A DNA stretch of 64,000 bases, from contig NZ_AP023257.1 of NCBI RefSeq assembly GCF_016756595.1, positions 806,001-870,000 on the forward strand. The letters are read 5' to 3'. Positions 1 through 8,088 of this stretch are shown here, in pieces; within the stretch, counting starts at the first letter, position 1; every line of letters begins with the position of its first letter. A model generated the notes under the pieces. That model did no database searches, was not told the DNA's origin, and worked only from the letters and a program-made list of their open reading frames with translations. This DNA comes from Mesorhizobium sp. L-2-11. Its GTDB lineage: Bacteria > Pseudomonadota > Alphaproteobacteria > Rhizobiales > Rhizobiaceae. Both the position numbers and the translations under genes were made by a program.

Positions 1-928
1 ACTCGTCCTTGAGGTGAGCCGCACCTCGGTCGAGCGTGATCGATTCGATCGCCCGGTGGGCCGATATCAGGATGGTGCCGCCGGGGGTCTCGTAGACGCC
101 GCGCGATTTCATGCCAACGAAACGGTTCTCGACCAGGTCGAGCCGGCCGATACCGTTGTCGCGGCCGAGATCGTTGAGCGCCGCAAGCATCGTCGCCGGC
201 GATAGTTTTTTGCCGTCGAGCGCGATCGGATCGCCCTTCAGGAATTCGATCTCGATCTCGGTGACCTTGTCCGGCGCATCCATCGGCGAGATGGTGCGCT
301 GGTGGACGAATTCCGGTGGTTCGCTCCACGGATCTTCCAGCACCTTGCCTTCGGAAGACGAATGCAGAAGATTGGCGTCGACCGAAAACGGCGCCTCGCC
401 CTTCTTGTCCTTCGGCACCGGAATCTGGTGCTGCTCGGCGAAGTTGATCAGGTCGGTGCGCGACTTGAATGACCAGTCGCGCCATGGCGCGATGACCTTG
501 ATGTCGGGGTTGAGCGCATAGGCCGAAAGCTCGAAACGGACCTGGTCGTTGCCCTTGCCGGTTGCGCCATGCGCAATCGCATCGGCGCCGGTTTCTTTTG
601 CGATCTCGACCAGGTGCTTCGCAATCAGCGGGCGGGCGATCGAGGTGCCGAGCAAATAGGTGCCTTCATAGACCGCGTTGGCGCGGAACATCGGGAAGAC
701 GAAGTCGGAAACGAACTCTTCGCGCACGTCGACGATGCGGATGTCCTTGATGCCCAACATCTCGGCCTTGCGCCGCGCCGGCTCCAGCTCGCCGCCCTGG
801 CCGAGATCGGCGGTGAAGGTGACCACTTCGGCGCCAAGCTCGGTCTGCAGCCATTTCAGGATGATGGAGGTATCAAGGCCGCCGGAATAGGCGAGCACGA
901 CCTTCTTGACGGCTTTTGCTTTCGACAT
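1..928 (-). CDS. argG: Argininosuccinate synthase (partial, C-terminus beyond the left edge)
   Basis: ATP-dependent condensation of citrulline and aspartate to argininosuccinate in cytosolic arginine biosynthesis. The first 309 residues of an expected ~400–410 are in the window, read on the minus strand from the ATG at 926–928. The N-terminus carries the PP-loop motif AYSGGLDTS (about residues 13–21), followed by family-typical stretches such as [13 protein letters not shown] and [11 protein letters not shown]. The missing part is only a window-edge effect, and no frameshift is visible. A 435-bp gap holding a palindromic repeat separates it from the divergently oriented LysE-family gene, so it is probably transcribed on its own. 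Identification is secure. Confidence 0.96.
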   Translation of the reverse strand, partial: MSKAKAVKKVVLAYSGGLDTSIILKWLQTELGAEVVTFTADLGQGGELEPARRKAEMLGIKDIRIVDVREEFVSDFVFPMFRANAVYEGTYLLGTSIARPLIAKHLVEIAKETGADAIAHGATGKGNDQVRFELSAYALNPDIKVIAPWRDWSFKSRTDLINFAEQHQIPVPKDKKGEAPFSVDANLLHSSSEGKVLEDPWSEPPEFVHQRTISPMDAPDKVTEIEIEFLKGDPIALDGKKLSPATMLAALNDLGRDNGIGRLDLVENRFVGMKSRGVYETPGGTILISAHRAIESITLDRGAAHLKDE

Positions 929-1040
929 TTGGCTGTTCCGCGACAGGGTTCTTCGCGGGCGAGGTATCACGCCGGTTCCGGCTAGCGCAAGGGACGAACA
1001 GTGTTCCGGAGGGCAATCGTTCCTTCCGGGCGTTTGCACC

Positions 1041-1219
1041 GCCCCTCACCTGCCTGCCGGCATCCTCTCCCCGCATAGTGACGGGGAGAGGGGGCGGCTT
1101 CATGGGTTTCGCCAATCTCTAACGCTGCAAGAACGGCGCTGAGGCTGCGCCAGCCCTTTCTCCCCGTCACTATACAGTCACTATACGGGGAGAAATGCCC
1201 GGCAGGGCAATGAGGGGCG
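1041..1219. repeat. Palindromic intergenic repeat (large inverted repeat)
   Basis: Two arms rich in CTCCCC/GGGGAG face each other. The left arm starts with GCCCCTCACC at 1041, and the right arm ends with TGAGGGGCGG at 1211–1220. Inside each arm is a smaller hairpin around the sequence CTCCCCGnnACTATnCGGGGAG. It is the same general class as the repeats at 30977, 50528 and 52237. It fills most of the 435-bp gene-free gap between argG and the LysE gene (929–1363). No other gene is visible there. Confidence 0.7.
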
Positions 1220-1363
1220 GCGCCGACATTTGACAATTCGCTTCACGAGTTGGGCGCGATTGTTTGTCGGAGTCTCGCTAGACCAGACGCCGTGCTTGCG
1301 AGAAGCTGGCGTCTAAAAAGTACCTGCGCTATAGGCTGCGCTTTCTTTATCCAGGGCCCGCAG

Positions 1364-2005
1364 ATGTCCTTCATTCCCGACACCGCCACGCTGATCCAGT
1401 TCGCCATCGCCACCGTGATCTTGGCGATTACGCCCGGGCCCGACATGACGCTGTTCGTGTCGCGCACGCTGAGCCATGGCCGCGCCACCGGCTTTGCCTC
1501 GATGGCCGGCGCGCTGTTCGGCACGCTGATCCACACCACGCTTGTGGTGGTCGGGATCTCGGCGTTGATCGTCGCCTCGCCGGCGGCCTTTTTTGCGCTC
1601 AAGATGTTCGGCGCCGGCTATCTCGTCTTCCTAGCCTGGCAAGCGATCACCAAAGGATCGGCCTTTTCGCCCGAGAAGAAGAGCGGGCCTGAGATTTCGC
1701 TGTTCCGCGCCTGGGCGGCAGGGCTCGGCGTCAATCTGCTCAACCCGAAGATCATCCTGTTCTTCATGACCTTCCTGCCGCAGTTCGTCTCCGCGCATGA
1801 TCCGAACGCGCCCGGAAAATTGTTTTTCCTCGGCGCGATGTTCGTCGTTTTGTCGATCCCGGTAACAGCGCCGATGGTCTTTGCGGCAGAAAAATTCTCG
1901 GCAACGATGAAGACCAGCCCGCGGGTGACGCGCGTCGTCGACTATCTGTTCGCCGGGGTGTTTTCGGCTTTCGCGCTCAAGATCCTGACCGCCCAGGCGA
2001 AATAG
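1364..2005 (+). CDS. LysE/RhtB family amino-acid exporter
   Basis: Inner-membrane translocator of 213 residues, the usual size for LysE/RhtB exporters, with about six hydrophobic segments. The N-terminal signature TPGPD (residues 23–27), followed by a polar helix and a GxxxG-rich second segment, is diagnostic. Later, NLLNPKIILFFMTFLPQF is the conserved NPK motif of this family. The start at 1364 (MSFIPD) is chosen because the open frame upstream to 1250 encodes no family-like sequence. The substrate is unknown: members export lysine, homoserine/threonine, leucine or other amino acids. The neighbour argG could hint at basic amino acids, but this is only suggestive. Confidence 0.88.
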   Translation: MSFIPDTATLIQFAIATVILAITPGPDMTLFVSRTLSHGRATGFASMAGALFGTLIHTTLVVVGISALIVASPAAFFALKMFGAGYLVFLAWQAITKGSAFSPEKKSGPEISLFRAWAAGLGVNLLNPKIILFFMTFLPQFVSAHDPNAPGKLFFLGAMFVVLSIPVTAPMVFAAEKFSATMKTSPRVTRVVDYLFAGVFSAFALKILTAQAK

Positions 2006-2011
2006 GCCTAT

Positions 2012-2085
2012 TCTTGCTTGACCATGATCTTTTCCGAAAACCGGCCTCCACTTTTTGCTGCGCTGACCTTCGGTTCGGGATCATG
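2012..2085. repeat. Short rhizobial-type intergenic repeat
   Basis: An AT-richer stretch just after the LysE stop codon has the pattern CATGATCTTTTCCGAAAACCG … CCACTTTTTG … GGGATCATG. GACCATGATC near its start is mirrored by GGATCATGGTC near its end. Related segments appear at about 23137–23165 and 27497–27525. It may act as a transcript end between the convergent genes, although no strong T-tract is seen. Confidence 0.45.
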
Positions 2086-2533
2086 GTCCGATCTGGCGCC
2101 AGCTCCCGGCCGAGCGCCCGGCGCTCAGCCAGTAGAAAATGCCGCCGACCATGCCGCAGCCGATCACGGCAGCGGCGACGCGCGGATCGGTGATCTCGAA
2201 ATTCGCATCGGAGGTCTGGCGGGCGAAGCCGAGGAAGACCGCCGCGACCACTGCGCCCGCCAGCGCATAAAACAGCCAGTCGCGCCGTCCGAGGATTTCC
2301 GAGACGAGAATCGCCACTGCTGCCGGCATGAAGGCGAAATAGGCGACGAACAGCGCAACGAAGGGAACGGAAAACCACAGCGAGGCCTGCGCTGCCGGCT
2401 GCGTCTCGTCCGTCATCAGCCCAAGAGAGGCCAGGAACGTGATGTTGAGGAATGCACTGGCCGCCAGTGCGGCGACGCCATAGCCAATCAGGATGACGGC
2501 GAAGCGAATGAAATAGGCGATAAGGCGGTTCAC
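2081..2533 (-). CDS. Conserved hypothetical integral membrane protein
   Basis: A 150-residue protein with about four transmembrane segments (roughly residues 5–28, 45–70, 80–105, 118–140). I see no known catalytic motif. The GTG start at 2531–2533 overlaps the rlmN stop codon in a GTGA arrangement, which implies translational coupling to rlmN. A longer frame upstream to 2746 exists but lies wholly inside rlmN and is rejected. The function is unknown. The position immediately after rlmN is, from memory, common in rhizobia. Confidence 0.72.
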   Translation of the reverse strand: MNRLIAYFIRFAVILIGYGVAALAASAFLNITFLASLGLMTDETQPAAQASLWFSVPFVALFVAYFAFMPAAVAILVSEILGRRDWLFYALAGAVVAAVFLGFARQTSDANFEITDPRVAAAVIGCGMVGGIFYWLSAGRSAGSWRQIGP

Positions 2534-3765
2534 GTCTCGCCGTGCCCGGCGATCATCATCGCTTCCAGCGCCAGCCGGTCGACCTTGCGCATGCGCTCGG
2601 ATTCGGACTTGAGCTGGCCGCAGGCGGCGAGGATATCGCGGCCGCGCGGCGTGCGGATCGGCGAAGCGTAGCCGGCATTGTTGATGTAGTCGGCGAATTT
2701 CTCGATCGTCTCCCAGTCCGAGCACTGGTAGTTGGTGCCCGGCCACGGATTGAACGGGATCAGATTGATCTTGGCCGGAATGCCCTTGAGCAGCTTGATC
2801 AGCCCCTTGGCGTCCTCGATCGAATCGTTGACGTCCTTCAGCATCACATATTCGAAGGTGATGCGGCGGGCGTTCGACAGGCCGGGATAGGCGCGGCAGG
2901 CGGCGATCAGCTCTTTCAACGGATATTTCTTGTTGATCGGCACCAAAAGGTCGCGCAAATCGTCATTGGTGGCGTGCAGCGAGATCGCCAGCATGACGCC
3001 GATCTCCTCGCCAGTGCGGAAGATCTCCGGCACGACGCCGGAGGTCGACAGCGTGATGCGTCTTTTCGACAGGGAAAGCCCGTCGCCGTCGGACGCGATC
3101 AGCAGCGCCTTCTTCACCGCCTCGAAATTGTAGAGCGGCTCGCCCATGCCCATCATGACGACGTTGGACACTTTCCGGCCCTCGGCCGGAACGATCGCGC
3201 CATCGGGCGTGTCGCGGTCGGGGAAATCGCCGAGCCGGTCGCGGGCGGTCAGAAGCTGGGCGAGGATTTCCTCTGCGGTCAGATTGCGCACCAGCTTCTG
3301 CGTGCCGGTGTGGCAGAAGGAGCAGGTCAGCGTGCAGCCGACCTGCGACGAGATGCAGAGCGTGCCGCGGCCTTCTTCGGGAATGTAGACGGTCTCGATC
3401 TCGACCGGCCGGCCGGCGCCGCGCGGTGGAAAACGAAACAGCCATTTGCGCGTGCCGTCGGAGGAGATCTGCTCCTCGACGATCTCGGGTCTGGCGACGG
3501 TGAAATGCTTGTCGAGCTCGGCGCGCAAATCCTTGGAGATGTTGAACATGCCGGCAAAGTCGGAGACGCCGCGCACATACATCCAGTGCCAGAGCTGCTG
3601 GGCGCGCATCCTGGCCTGCCGCTCCGGCACGATGCCTGATGCAACAAGGGCAGCGCCAAGCTCGGCCCGGGTCAGGCCGATCAGCGACGGTTTTTCGGCC
3701 GGCGTGGCGCGGGCGCGCGACGCGTCACGGGCGCCTTCGGCGGTGAGGTCGAATGAAAGGGTCAT
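2530..3765 (-). CDS. rlmN: Dual-specificity 23S rRNA/tRNA adenine-C2 methyltransferase RlmN
   Basis: Radical-SAM enzyme that methylates C2 of A2503 in 23S rRNA and A37 in some tRNAs. The 4Fe-4S/SAM motif CTLTCSFC gives cysteines at residues 144, 148 and 151. The C-terminal cysteine in LAACGQL (residue 382) matches the methyl-carrying catalytic cysteine. Conserved [10 protein letters not shown] and SLHATND motifs are present. At 411 residues it is slightly longer than E. coli RlmN because of an N-terminal extension, common in rhizobia. The downstream membrane protein is coupled by a GTGA overlap. The upstream ialB gene lies on the same strand 135 bp away. Confidence 0.96.
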   Translation of the reverse strand: MTLSFDLTAEGARDASRARATPAEKPSLIGLTRAELGAALVASGIVPERQARMRAQQLWHWMYVRGVSDFAGMFNISKDLRAELDKHFTVARPEIVEEQISSDGTRKWLFRFPPRGAGRPVEIETVYIPEEGRGTLCISSQVGCTLTCSFCHTGTQKLVRNLTAEEILAQLLTARDRLGDFPDRDTPDGAIVPAEGRKVSNVVMMGMGEPLYNFEAVKKALLIASDGDGLSLSKRRITLSTSGVVPEIFRTGEEIGVMLAISLHATNDDLRDLLVPINKKYPLKELIAACRAYPGLSNARRITFEYVMLKDVNDSIEDAKGLIKLLKGIPAKINLIPFNPWPGTNYQCSDWETIEKFADYINNAGYASPIRTPRGRDILAACGQLKSESERMRKVDRLALEAMMIAGHGET

Positions 3766-3900
3766 TGTTGCGCCAATATAAGCGATTTACGGCCGATTAC
3801 AGCATCGTGCCCGAACTGAAGCGCGGCGCATAGCACAGCTTGGCGGCGGAGTCATTGGTGCGGCGGTTTCCTTCTCCCACAAGGGAGAAGGGAGAGCCGG

Positions 3901-4416
3901 CTAGTTGCATCTGGCGATGGACGACAGCGCCGCCGAAATGCCTTTCAGCGAAAAGACATAGGTCGTGGTGTTGCCGCGGCCGGACTTCGCCTGCACCTTC
4001 ATGTCGCTGCCTGACTTCATCGCGGCGATCAGCACCGGCTCCTCGGCGGCGTTCTCGACCCAGGCCGACTTGCCCCGGGTGAACATCGAAAAGCTCTTGC
4101 CGTCGATGGTGACGGTGGCCTTGGAGTTTTCCTGGAAATTGTAGCCGGCGATGAATTGCGGCTCGTAGGACACTTGCTGTCCCGGCCGCTGGCTGACGAA
4201 GAAGAACATGTCGCCATGGTCAAGCGTCGGCGGCTGCTTGTCGGTCGGCACGGTCAACACATAGCAAACCTTGCCGCCCGACGCCTGGTAGCTGTAGGTG
4301 CCCCAGGCATTGTGCTGGCCGATCTTGGTTGCCGACTGCGCCAGAGCCGGCGCTGTCATGGCCACCAGTGCCAGGCTCGAAATTGTAGCAATCAATCCGC
4401 GCATCGCTTTTCCCAT
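3901..4416 (-). CDS. Invasion-associated locus B (IalB) family secreted protein
   Basis: Exported protein of 171 residues with a signal peptide ending at about ALA-Q (residue 27). It has the IalB-type pattern WGTYSY…GKVCYVLTVPTD…R…D..FFFVSQRP, an internal cysteine and a C-terminal cysteine two residues before the end that could form a disulphide. IalB proteins are linked to host-cell invasion in Bartonella and Brucella. In free-living rhizobia the role is not established. The start could be residue 1 or the second methionine at residue 5. A short inverted repeat with arms CTTCTCCC and GGGAGAAG lies at 3870–3891 just past the stop. Confidence 0.85.
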   Translation of the reverse strand: MGKAMRGLIATISSLALVAMTAPALAQSATKIGQHNAWGTYSYQASGGKVCYVLTVPTDKQPPTLDHGDMFFFVSQRPGQQVSYEPQFIAGYNFQENSKATVTIDGKSFSMFTRGKSAWVENAAEEPVLIAAMKSGSDMKVQAKSGRGNTTTYVFSLKGISAALSSIARCN

Positions 4417-4638
4417 ATATGGTGCGGAGGCAGGCCGGCTCGGCGTCCTGCCCGTCGCTTCATTTTGATTTAATCTGGGTTACCAAACGGTGAACTTCCT
4501 TCAGGAAAAGGACATCCACCCCAGGAAACCGCCGCCATCCTTGCGCCCGTCGCTCGAAAGCGGCAGTTGCAACGTCCCTTTCGCGACTTGGATGCCACGA
4601 AAGCGGCAAGAGTTTGACTTTTCTGCCTTATCGCCGGC

Positions 4639-5001
4639 TCAGCTATTGTCGGCGATCGCCTGCCTGGCGGCGAGCCGATGCGCCGGTGTGATATGGGCTT
4701 TGACGGTGGTGATCGCGGCGGTCAGCACGGCGATGTCGTCGGTAAAGCCCAGTCCGAGGACGAAGTCGGGGATGACGTCAGCCGGCAGCACGAAATAGCC
4801 GAGCGCCGCCACCAGGATGCCCTTGGCGCGCAGCGGCGTGTTCTTGTCCATGGCGCAGTAATAGGCGGCGACCAGCTCTTCCATGAACGGGATCTGCCGG
4901 GCAGCCCGCTTGGCCGTGCGCCAGAACTTCTCGCGCACTTCGCTCTCGTCGCCCGGCTTGCCGCCAAAGCCGAAGAAATCAAAACCTGATTTTTGCGCCA
5001 T
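4639..5001 (-). CDS. YkvA family protein (DUF1232)
   Basis: A 120-residue protein with the DUF1232 core in the C-terminal half: a hydrophobic helix, then YFVLPADVIPDFVLGLGFTDDIAVL, the family's hallmark DxIPD…G..DD pattern. The biochemical function is unknown; it is probably membrane-associated. It lies in a minus-strand run with phhB upstream (142-bp gap) and ialB downstream (222-bp gap). That 222-bp gap shows no gene or clear signal. Confidence 0.85.
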   Translation of the reverse strand: MAQKSGFDFFGFGGKPGDESEVREKFWRTAKRAARQIPFMEELVAAYYCAMDKNTPLRAKGILVAALGYFVLPADVIPDFVLGLGFTDDIAVLTAAITTVKAHITPAHRLAARQAIADNS

Positions 5002-5143
5002 CAGTCTCTCCTAACCAGGCTGGGCATGGCGTTCCACGCGCGCCTGCCAGCGGAAAATGTGGTGAAAGCGCCGCTCCACTACAAGAGCTCGGCCGTTCCC
5101 CCGGCCTGAAATCGGGCTACGGCCTCGACAGATCTGCAACGAC

Positions 5144-5437
5144 CTAACCGAAATAGCGGTTCATCGTCCTGGCCAGTTCGAAGTCGAGCGCGGTCAGGCC
5201 GCCGGCATCATGGGTGTTCAGCGTCACGTTCACGGTCTTGTAGACGTTCGACCAGTCGGGGTGATGGTCGATCTTCTCCGCCGCCAGGGCGACGCGGGGC
5301 ATGAAGGCGAAGGCTTCGGAAAAATCGCTGAAGGTGAAGCTGCGCGCGATCGAGCCGCCATCCTTGGCAAGCGACCAGCCGTCGAGCCCGGCCAGCGCCT
5401 CGGCGACCGCCTCACTGCTCAGTTTCTCTCTCGCCAT
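5144..5437 (-). CDS. phhB: 4a-hydroxytetrahydrobiopterin dehydratase (PCD/DCoH)
   Basis: A 97-residue pterin-4a-carbinolamine dehydratase that regenerates the pterin cofactor after aromatic hydroxylation. The family signature is visible: [49 protein letters not shown], where the HHPDW motif supplies the catalytic histidines. The ATG at 5435–5437 (MAREKL) gives the normal size. A longer frame extending to 5884 overlaps the phosphatase gene and is rejected. No phenylalanine hydroxylase gene is in the window, so its physiological partner is not evident here. Confidence 0.92.
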   Translation of the reverse strand: MAREKLSSEAVAEALAGLDGWSLAKDGGSIARSFTFSDFSEAFAFMPRVALAAEKIDHHPDWSNVYKTVNVTLNTHDAGGLTALDFELARTMNRYFG

Positions 5438-5488
5438 GGTCGTTTCCCGTGCTATCTGGGTTGCAGTCTTCAGCATAGTGCCGGATCG

Positions 5489-6007
5489 ATGAGTGCAAAG
5501 CCGATAAAATCCATTCTCTTCGTCTGTCTCGGCAATATCTGCCGCTCGCCGCTGGCGGAGGGCGTGTTGCGCGCCGTCCTGGCGGAGCGCGGCCTCGATC
5601 GGGACATCCTGCTCGATTCGGCCGGGACCAGCGACTGGGAAGCCGGCTCGGCACCCGACCCGCGCTCGATCTCGATCGCCAAGCGGCACGGCGTCGACAT
5701 TTCCGGACAGACGGCGCGCAAGCTGATGCCGGACGATTTTTTGCGTTTCGACCTCATCCTCGCCATGGACCGATCGAATCTCCGGGATCTTAAAGCGCTG
5801 GTGCCTGCCGCCATGCGCGACCGTGTCCATCTGTTCCTCGAGTTCGCCGAGGGAAGGGTGGGCGACGTGCCGGACCCCTATCACCAGGGGCCTGAGGCGT
5901 TTGCCTCGGTCTACCGCATGATCCGCGAAGCGTCGGAGGCGCTGGCGACGCGGCTCGAGGCACGGGCATCAGTGCCCGACAGCGGCCAGGCCTCCTCGAC
6001 GATATAG
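5489..6007 (+). CDS. Low-molecular-weight protein-tyrosine phosphatase
   Basis: A 172-residue cytosolic phosphatase of the LMW-PTP/ArsC-like fold. The P-loop CLGNICRS gives nucleophile Cys13 and Arg19 in the C-x5-R-S motif. The general-acid motif DPYH is at about residues 129–132. The ATG at 5489 directly precedes [12 protein letters not shown], which is the normal N-terminus. It is divergent from phhB by 51 bp. Its last 97 bp overlap the 3′ end of the convergent thpR gene. The substrate is unknown; tyrosine-phosphorylated regulators or exopolysaccharide kinases are typical targets. Confidence 0.93.
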   Translation: MSAKPIKSILFVCLGNICRSPLAEGVLRAVLAERGLDRDILLDSAGTSDWEAGSAPDPRSISIAKRHGVDISGQTARKLMPDDFLRFDLILAMDRSNLRDLKALVPAAMRDRVHLFLEFAEGRVGDVPDPYHQGPEAFASVYRMIREASEALATRLEARASVPDSGQASSTI

Positions 6008-6507
6008 GGTCCGCCGCCGACCGAATCGCGCGACGACATCAAGACGAAGCGGCCGACACGGAAGGGCAGCGTCGAAAAATTACCGCGTGCCGAAAGATAC
6101 TGGGCGACGTCGAGCGGGCTCGAATTGCGCAACCTGGCCAGCGTCACATGCGGCATGAATTTGCGCGGGTCGGCGGGGATGCCGAGGCGCTGGCAGATGC
6201 GCTCGATCTCGGCTTGCAGCGCCGCAAGATCGGGCGAGGCGGAGACGCCGGCCCACACCGCGTGCGGTTTCTTTTGGCCGAAGGCGCCGACGCCGGACAG
6301 TGTCAGCGCGAAGGACGGGCGGTGGACACGGTCGAGCGCGTTGGCGATCTCGTCGGCGACATGGCCCTCGACATCGCCAATGAAGCGCAGCGTCATATGG
6401 TAGTTCTCGACGTCGATCCAGCGGGCCCCGGGCAGGCCGCCCCGGAGCAGGGACAGCGAAAGGGCGGCTTCACGCGGTATTTCGAGGGCGGTGAAAAGAC
6501 GCGGCAT
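5911..6507 (-). CDS. thpR: RNA 2′,3′-cyclic phosphodiesterase (2′-5′ RNA ligase family)
   Basis: A 2H-phosphoesterase of 198 residues with both HxTx motifs: HMTL at residues 37–40 and HVTL at 120–123. Members open 2′,3′-cyclic phosphates at RNA ends. The start at 6505–6507 ([11 protein letters not shown]) fits the family. An in-frame extension to 6651 adds unrelated sequence. The final ~32 codons run antisense to the end of the phosphatase gene (5911–6007), an unusually long convergent overlap. The last ~20 residues ([20 protein letters not shown]) look like a degenerate tail produced by this overlap. Confidence 0.9.
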   Translation of the reverse strand: MPRLFTALEIPREAALSLSLLRGGLPGARWIDVENYHMTLRFIGDVEGHVADEIANALDRVHRPSFALTLSGVGAFGQKKPHAVWAGVSASPDLAALQAEIERICQRLGIPADPRKFMPHVTLARLRNSSPLDVAQYLSARGNFSTLPFRVGRFVLMSSRDSVGGGPYIVEEAWPLSGTDARASSRVASASDASRIMR

Positions 6508-6647
6508 GGTAAGCCTCCTGTCCTCGAATCGAACTCTTGCCCCTAGCGAATCATCGAAAATCGAGCGGGGCAAGCGGTTTGTTGGTTGCACCTGGCCTAA
6601 AATCAAATCGTGTGTGGAATGCGTAGCCTCATCGAAATCCGGTCCCT

Positions 6648-7292
6648 TCAAGAGTTGCCCTTAACCACGGCAATGGCTTTCTCGACATCCGGCAGTATGC
6701 GCTCGACCATGCGGTCGATGCCCTTGGCATTCGGGTGCAGGCCGTCCTCAAGTTGCAAAGCTGGTTCGCCGGCGACGCCGTCGAGAAAGAACGGATAAAG
6801 CGGGACGTCGTATTTTTCCGCCAGTTTCGGGAAGATCGCGTCAAAGCCGTTCTGGTAGTCGGCGCCGAGATTGGGGGCGGCGCGCATGCCGGCCAGCAGC
6901 ACGGCGATGTTGCGCTGCTTCAGCTTCGCCAGCATGGCGTCCAGATTTTTCTGGGTGATATCGGGAGAAACGCCGCGCAGCATGTCGTTGGCACCCAGTT
7001 CGAGAATGACAAGCTGCGTGCCGTCCGGCACCGACCAGTCGAGCCGCGACAGACCGCCACTCGACGTATCGCCGGAGACTCCGGCATTGGCAACGGTCAC
7101 ATCGTGGCCCTTGGCGCGAAGTGCTGCCTCCAGTTTTCGGGTGAAGGCTTCGTCCGGTCCGAGGCCAAAGCCTGCCATCAGGCTGTCGCCGAAACCGACG
7201 ATCTTGAACGGCTCGGCGCGCGCCGAAGAAATGGCGCCGCAAATTCCGAGGACAAGGACGAAGGCTGCGGCAAGTCGGTGTTTGAAAGCCAT
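6648..7292 (-). CDS. Periplasmic arylesterase / TesA-like SGNH hydrolase
   Basis: A 214-residue GDSL-family hydrolase with a signal peptide ending near ARA-E (residue 26). All four SGNH blocks are present: GFGDSL (Ser37), GVSGDT (Gly74), GAND (Asn102) and DGLHPN (Asp183, His186). It hydrolyses short acyl or aryl esters or lysophospholipids in the periplasm. The start at 7292 (MAFKHR) gives a clean signal peptide; MGPCRM at 7307 is an alternative. It diverges from the ABC ATPase/permease pair, the same order as tesA versus ybbA–ybbP in E. coli. Confidence 0.92.
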   Translation of the reverse strand: MAFKHRLAAAFVLVLGICGAISSARAEPFKIVGFGDSLMAGFGLGPDEAFTRKLEAALRAKGHDVTVANAGVSGDTSSGGLSRLDWSVPDGTQLVILELGANDMLRGVSPDITQKNLDAMLAKLKQRNIAVLLAGMRAAPNLGADYQNGFDAIFPKLAEKYDVPLYPFFLDGVAGEPALQLEDGLHPNAKGIDRMVERILPDVEKAIAVVKGNS

Positions 7293-7377
7293 GCGGCAGG
7301 GCCCCATATGTCCGAGAACATTATACTGGCGGTAGGCGGAATTCTGCCCTCCCTCTCCCATATAGGACGATTTTATT

Positions 7378-8088
7378 TTGACAGAAGCCGTCATCGCGCT
7401 GAAAAATGTTTCGCTGACGCTCGGCGAAGGTGCGTCTTCCGTTCATGTGCTGAAAGGCGTCAGCCTCGACGTGGCGAGTGGCGAGGCGACCGGCATCATC
7501 GGTCCGTCGGGCTCGGGAAAGTCGACGCTGCTGATGGTCTTGGCCGGGCTGGAAAGGGTCGATTCGGGTACGGTACGAATCGCCGGCGAATTGCTGAACG
7601 GCAAGAGCGAAGACACGATCGCATCGTTTCGCGGGCGAAACATTGGCATCGTCTTCCAGTCTTTCCACCTGATTCCCAACATGACGGCGCTCGAAAACGT
7701 CGCAGTGCCGCTGGAACTAGCCGGCCATGCCGATCCGTTCGCGGTGGCGGCGCGGGAGCTCGAGGCGGTGGGCTTGAGCGACCGCGTCACTCACTATCCC
7801 GGCGAATTGTCCGGCGGCGAACAGCAGCGTGTGGCGATCGCCCGGGCGCTGGCGCCTTCGCCGCGCATCCTGATCGCCGACGAGCCGACCGGCAATCTGG
7901 ACCAGGCAACGGGACGGCAGGTCGCCGATCTTCTGTTCGCCAAAGCGGCCGAGCGCGGCATGACGCTGGTGCTGGTCACCCACGATCCGGCGCTCGCCGC
8001 ACGTTGCTCCCGACAGGTGTCGATGCGGTCGGGCCGGATCGAGGATGCGCCAGAATCAGCACCAAAGCCCGGCAAGGTGCCGGCCTGA
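7378..8088 (+). CDS. ABC transporter ATP-binding protein (LolD/YbbA type)
   Basis: A 236-residue ATPase of the MacB/LolD/YbbA subfamily. It shows Walker A GPSGSGKST (residues 42–50), a Q-loop in VFQSFHLIP, signature LSGGEQQR (144–151), Walker B ILIADEP (164–170) and an H-loop in VTHDPALA. The start is TTG at 7378, the most upstream plausible codon, and gives MTEAVIALKNVSLTL. The stop overlaps the permease ATG (ATGA), so the two are translationally coupled. The divergent arylesterase matches the E. coli tesA–ybbA–ybbP neighbourhood. The transported substrate is not known; an envelope lipid or lipoprotein role is likely. Confidence 0.92.
   Translation: MTEAVIALKNVSLTLGEGASSVHVLKGVSLDVASGEATGIIGPSGSGKSTLLMVLAGLERVDSGTVRIAGELLNGKSEDTIASFRGRNIGIVFQSFHLIPNMTALENVAVPLELAGHADPFAVAARELEAVGLSDRVTHYPGELSGGEQQRVAIARALAPSPRILIADEPTGNLDQATGRQVADLLFAKAAERGMTLVLVTHDPALAARCSRQVSMRSGRIEDAPESAPKPGKVPA

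Noticed and set aside
6735..8087. 451-codon upstream extension of the YbbP-type permease frame
   Set aside because: It overlaps the arylesterase and the ABC ATPase; the real start is coupled to the ATPase stop at 8088.
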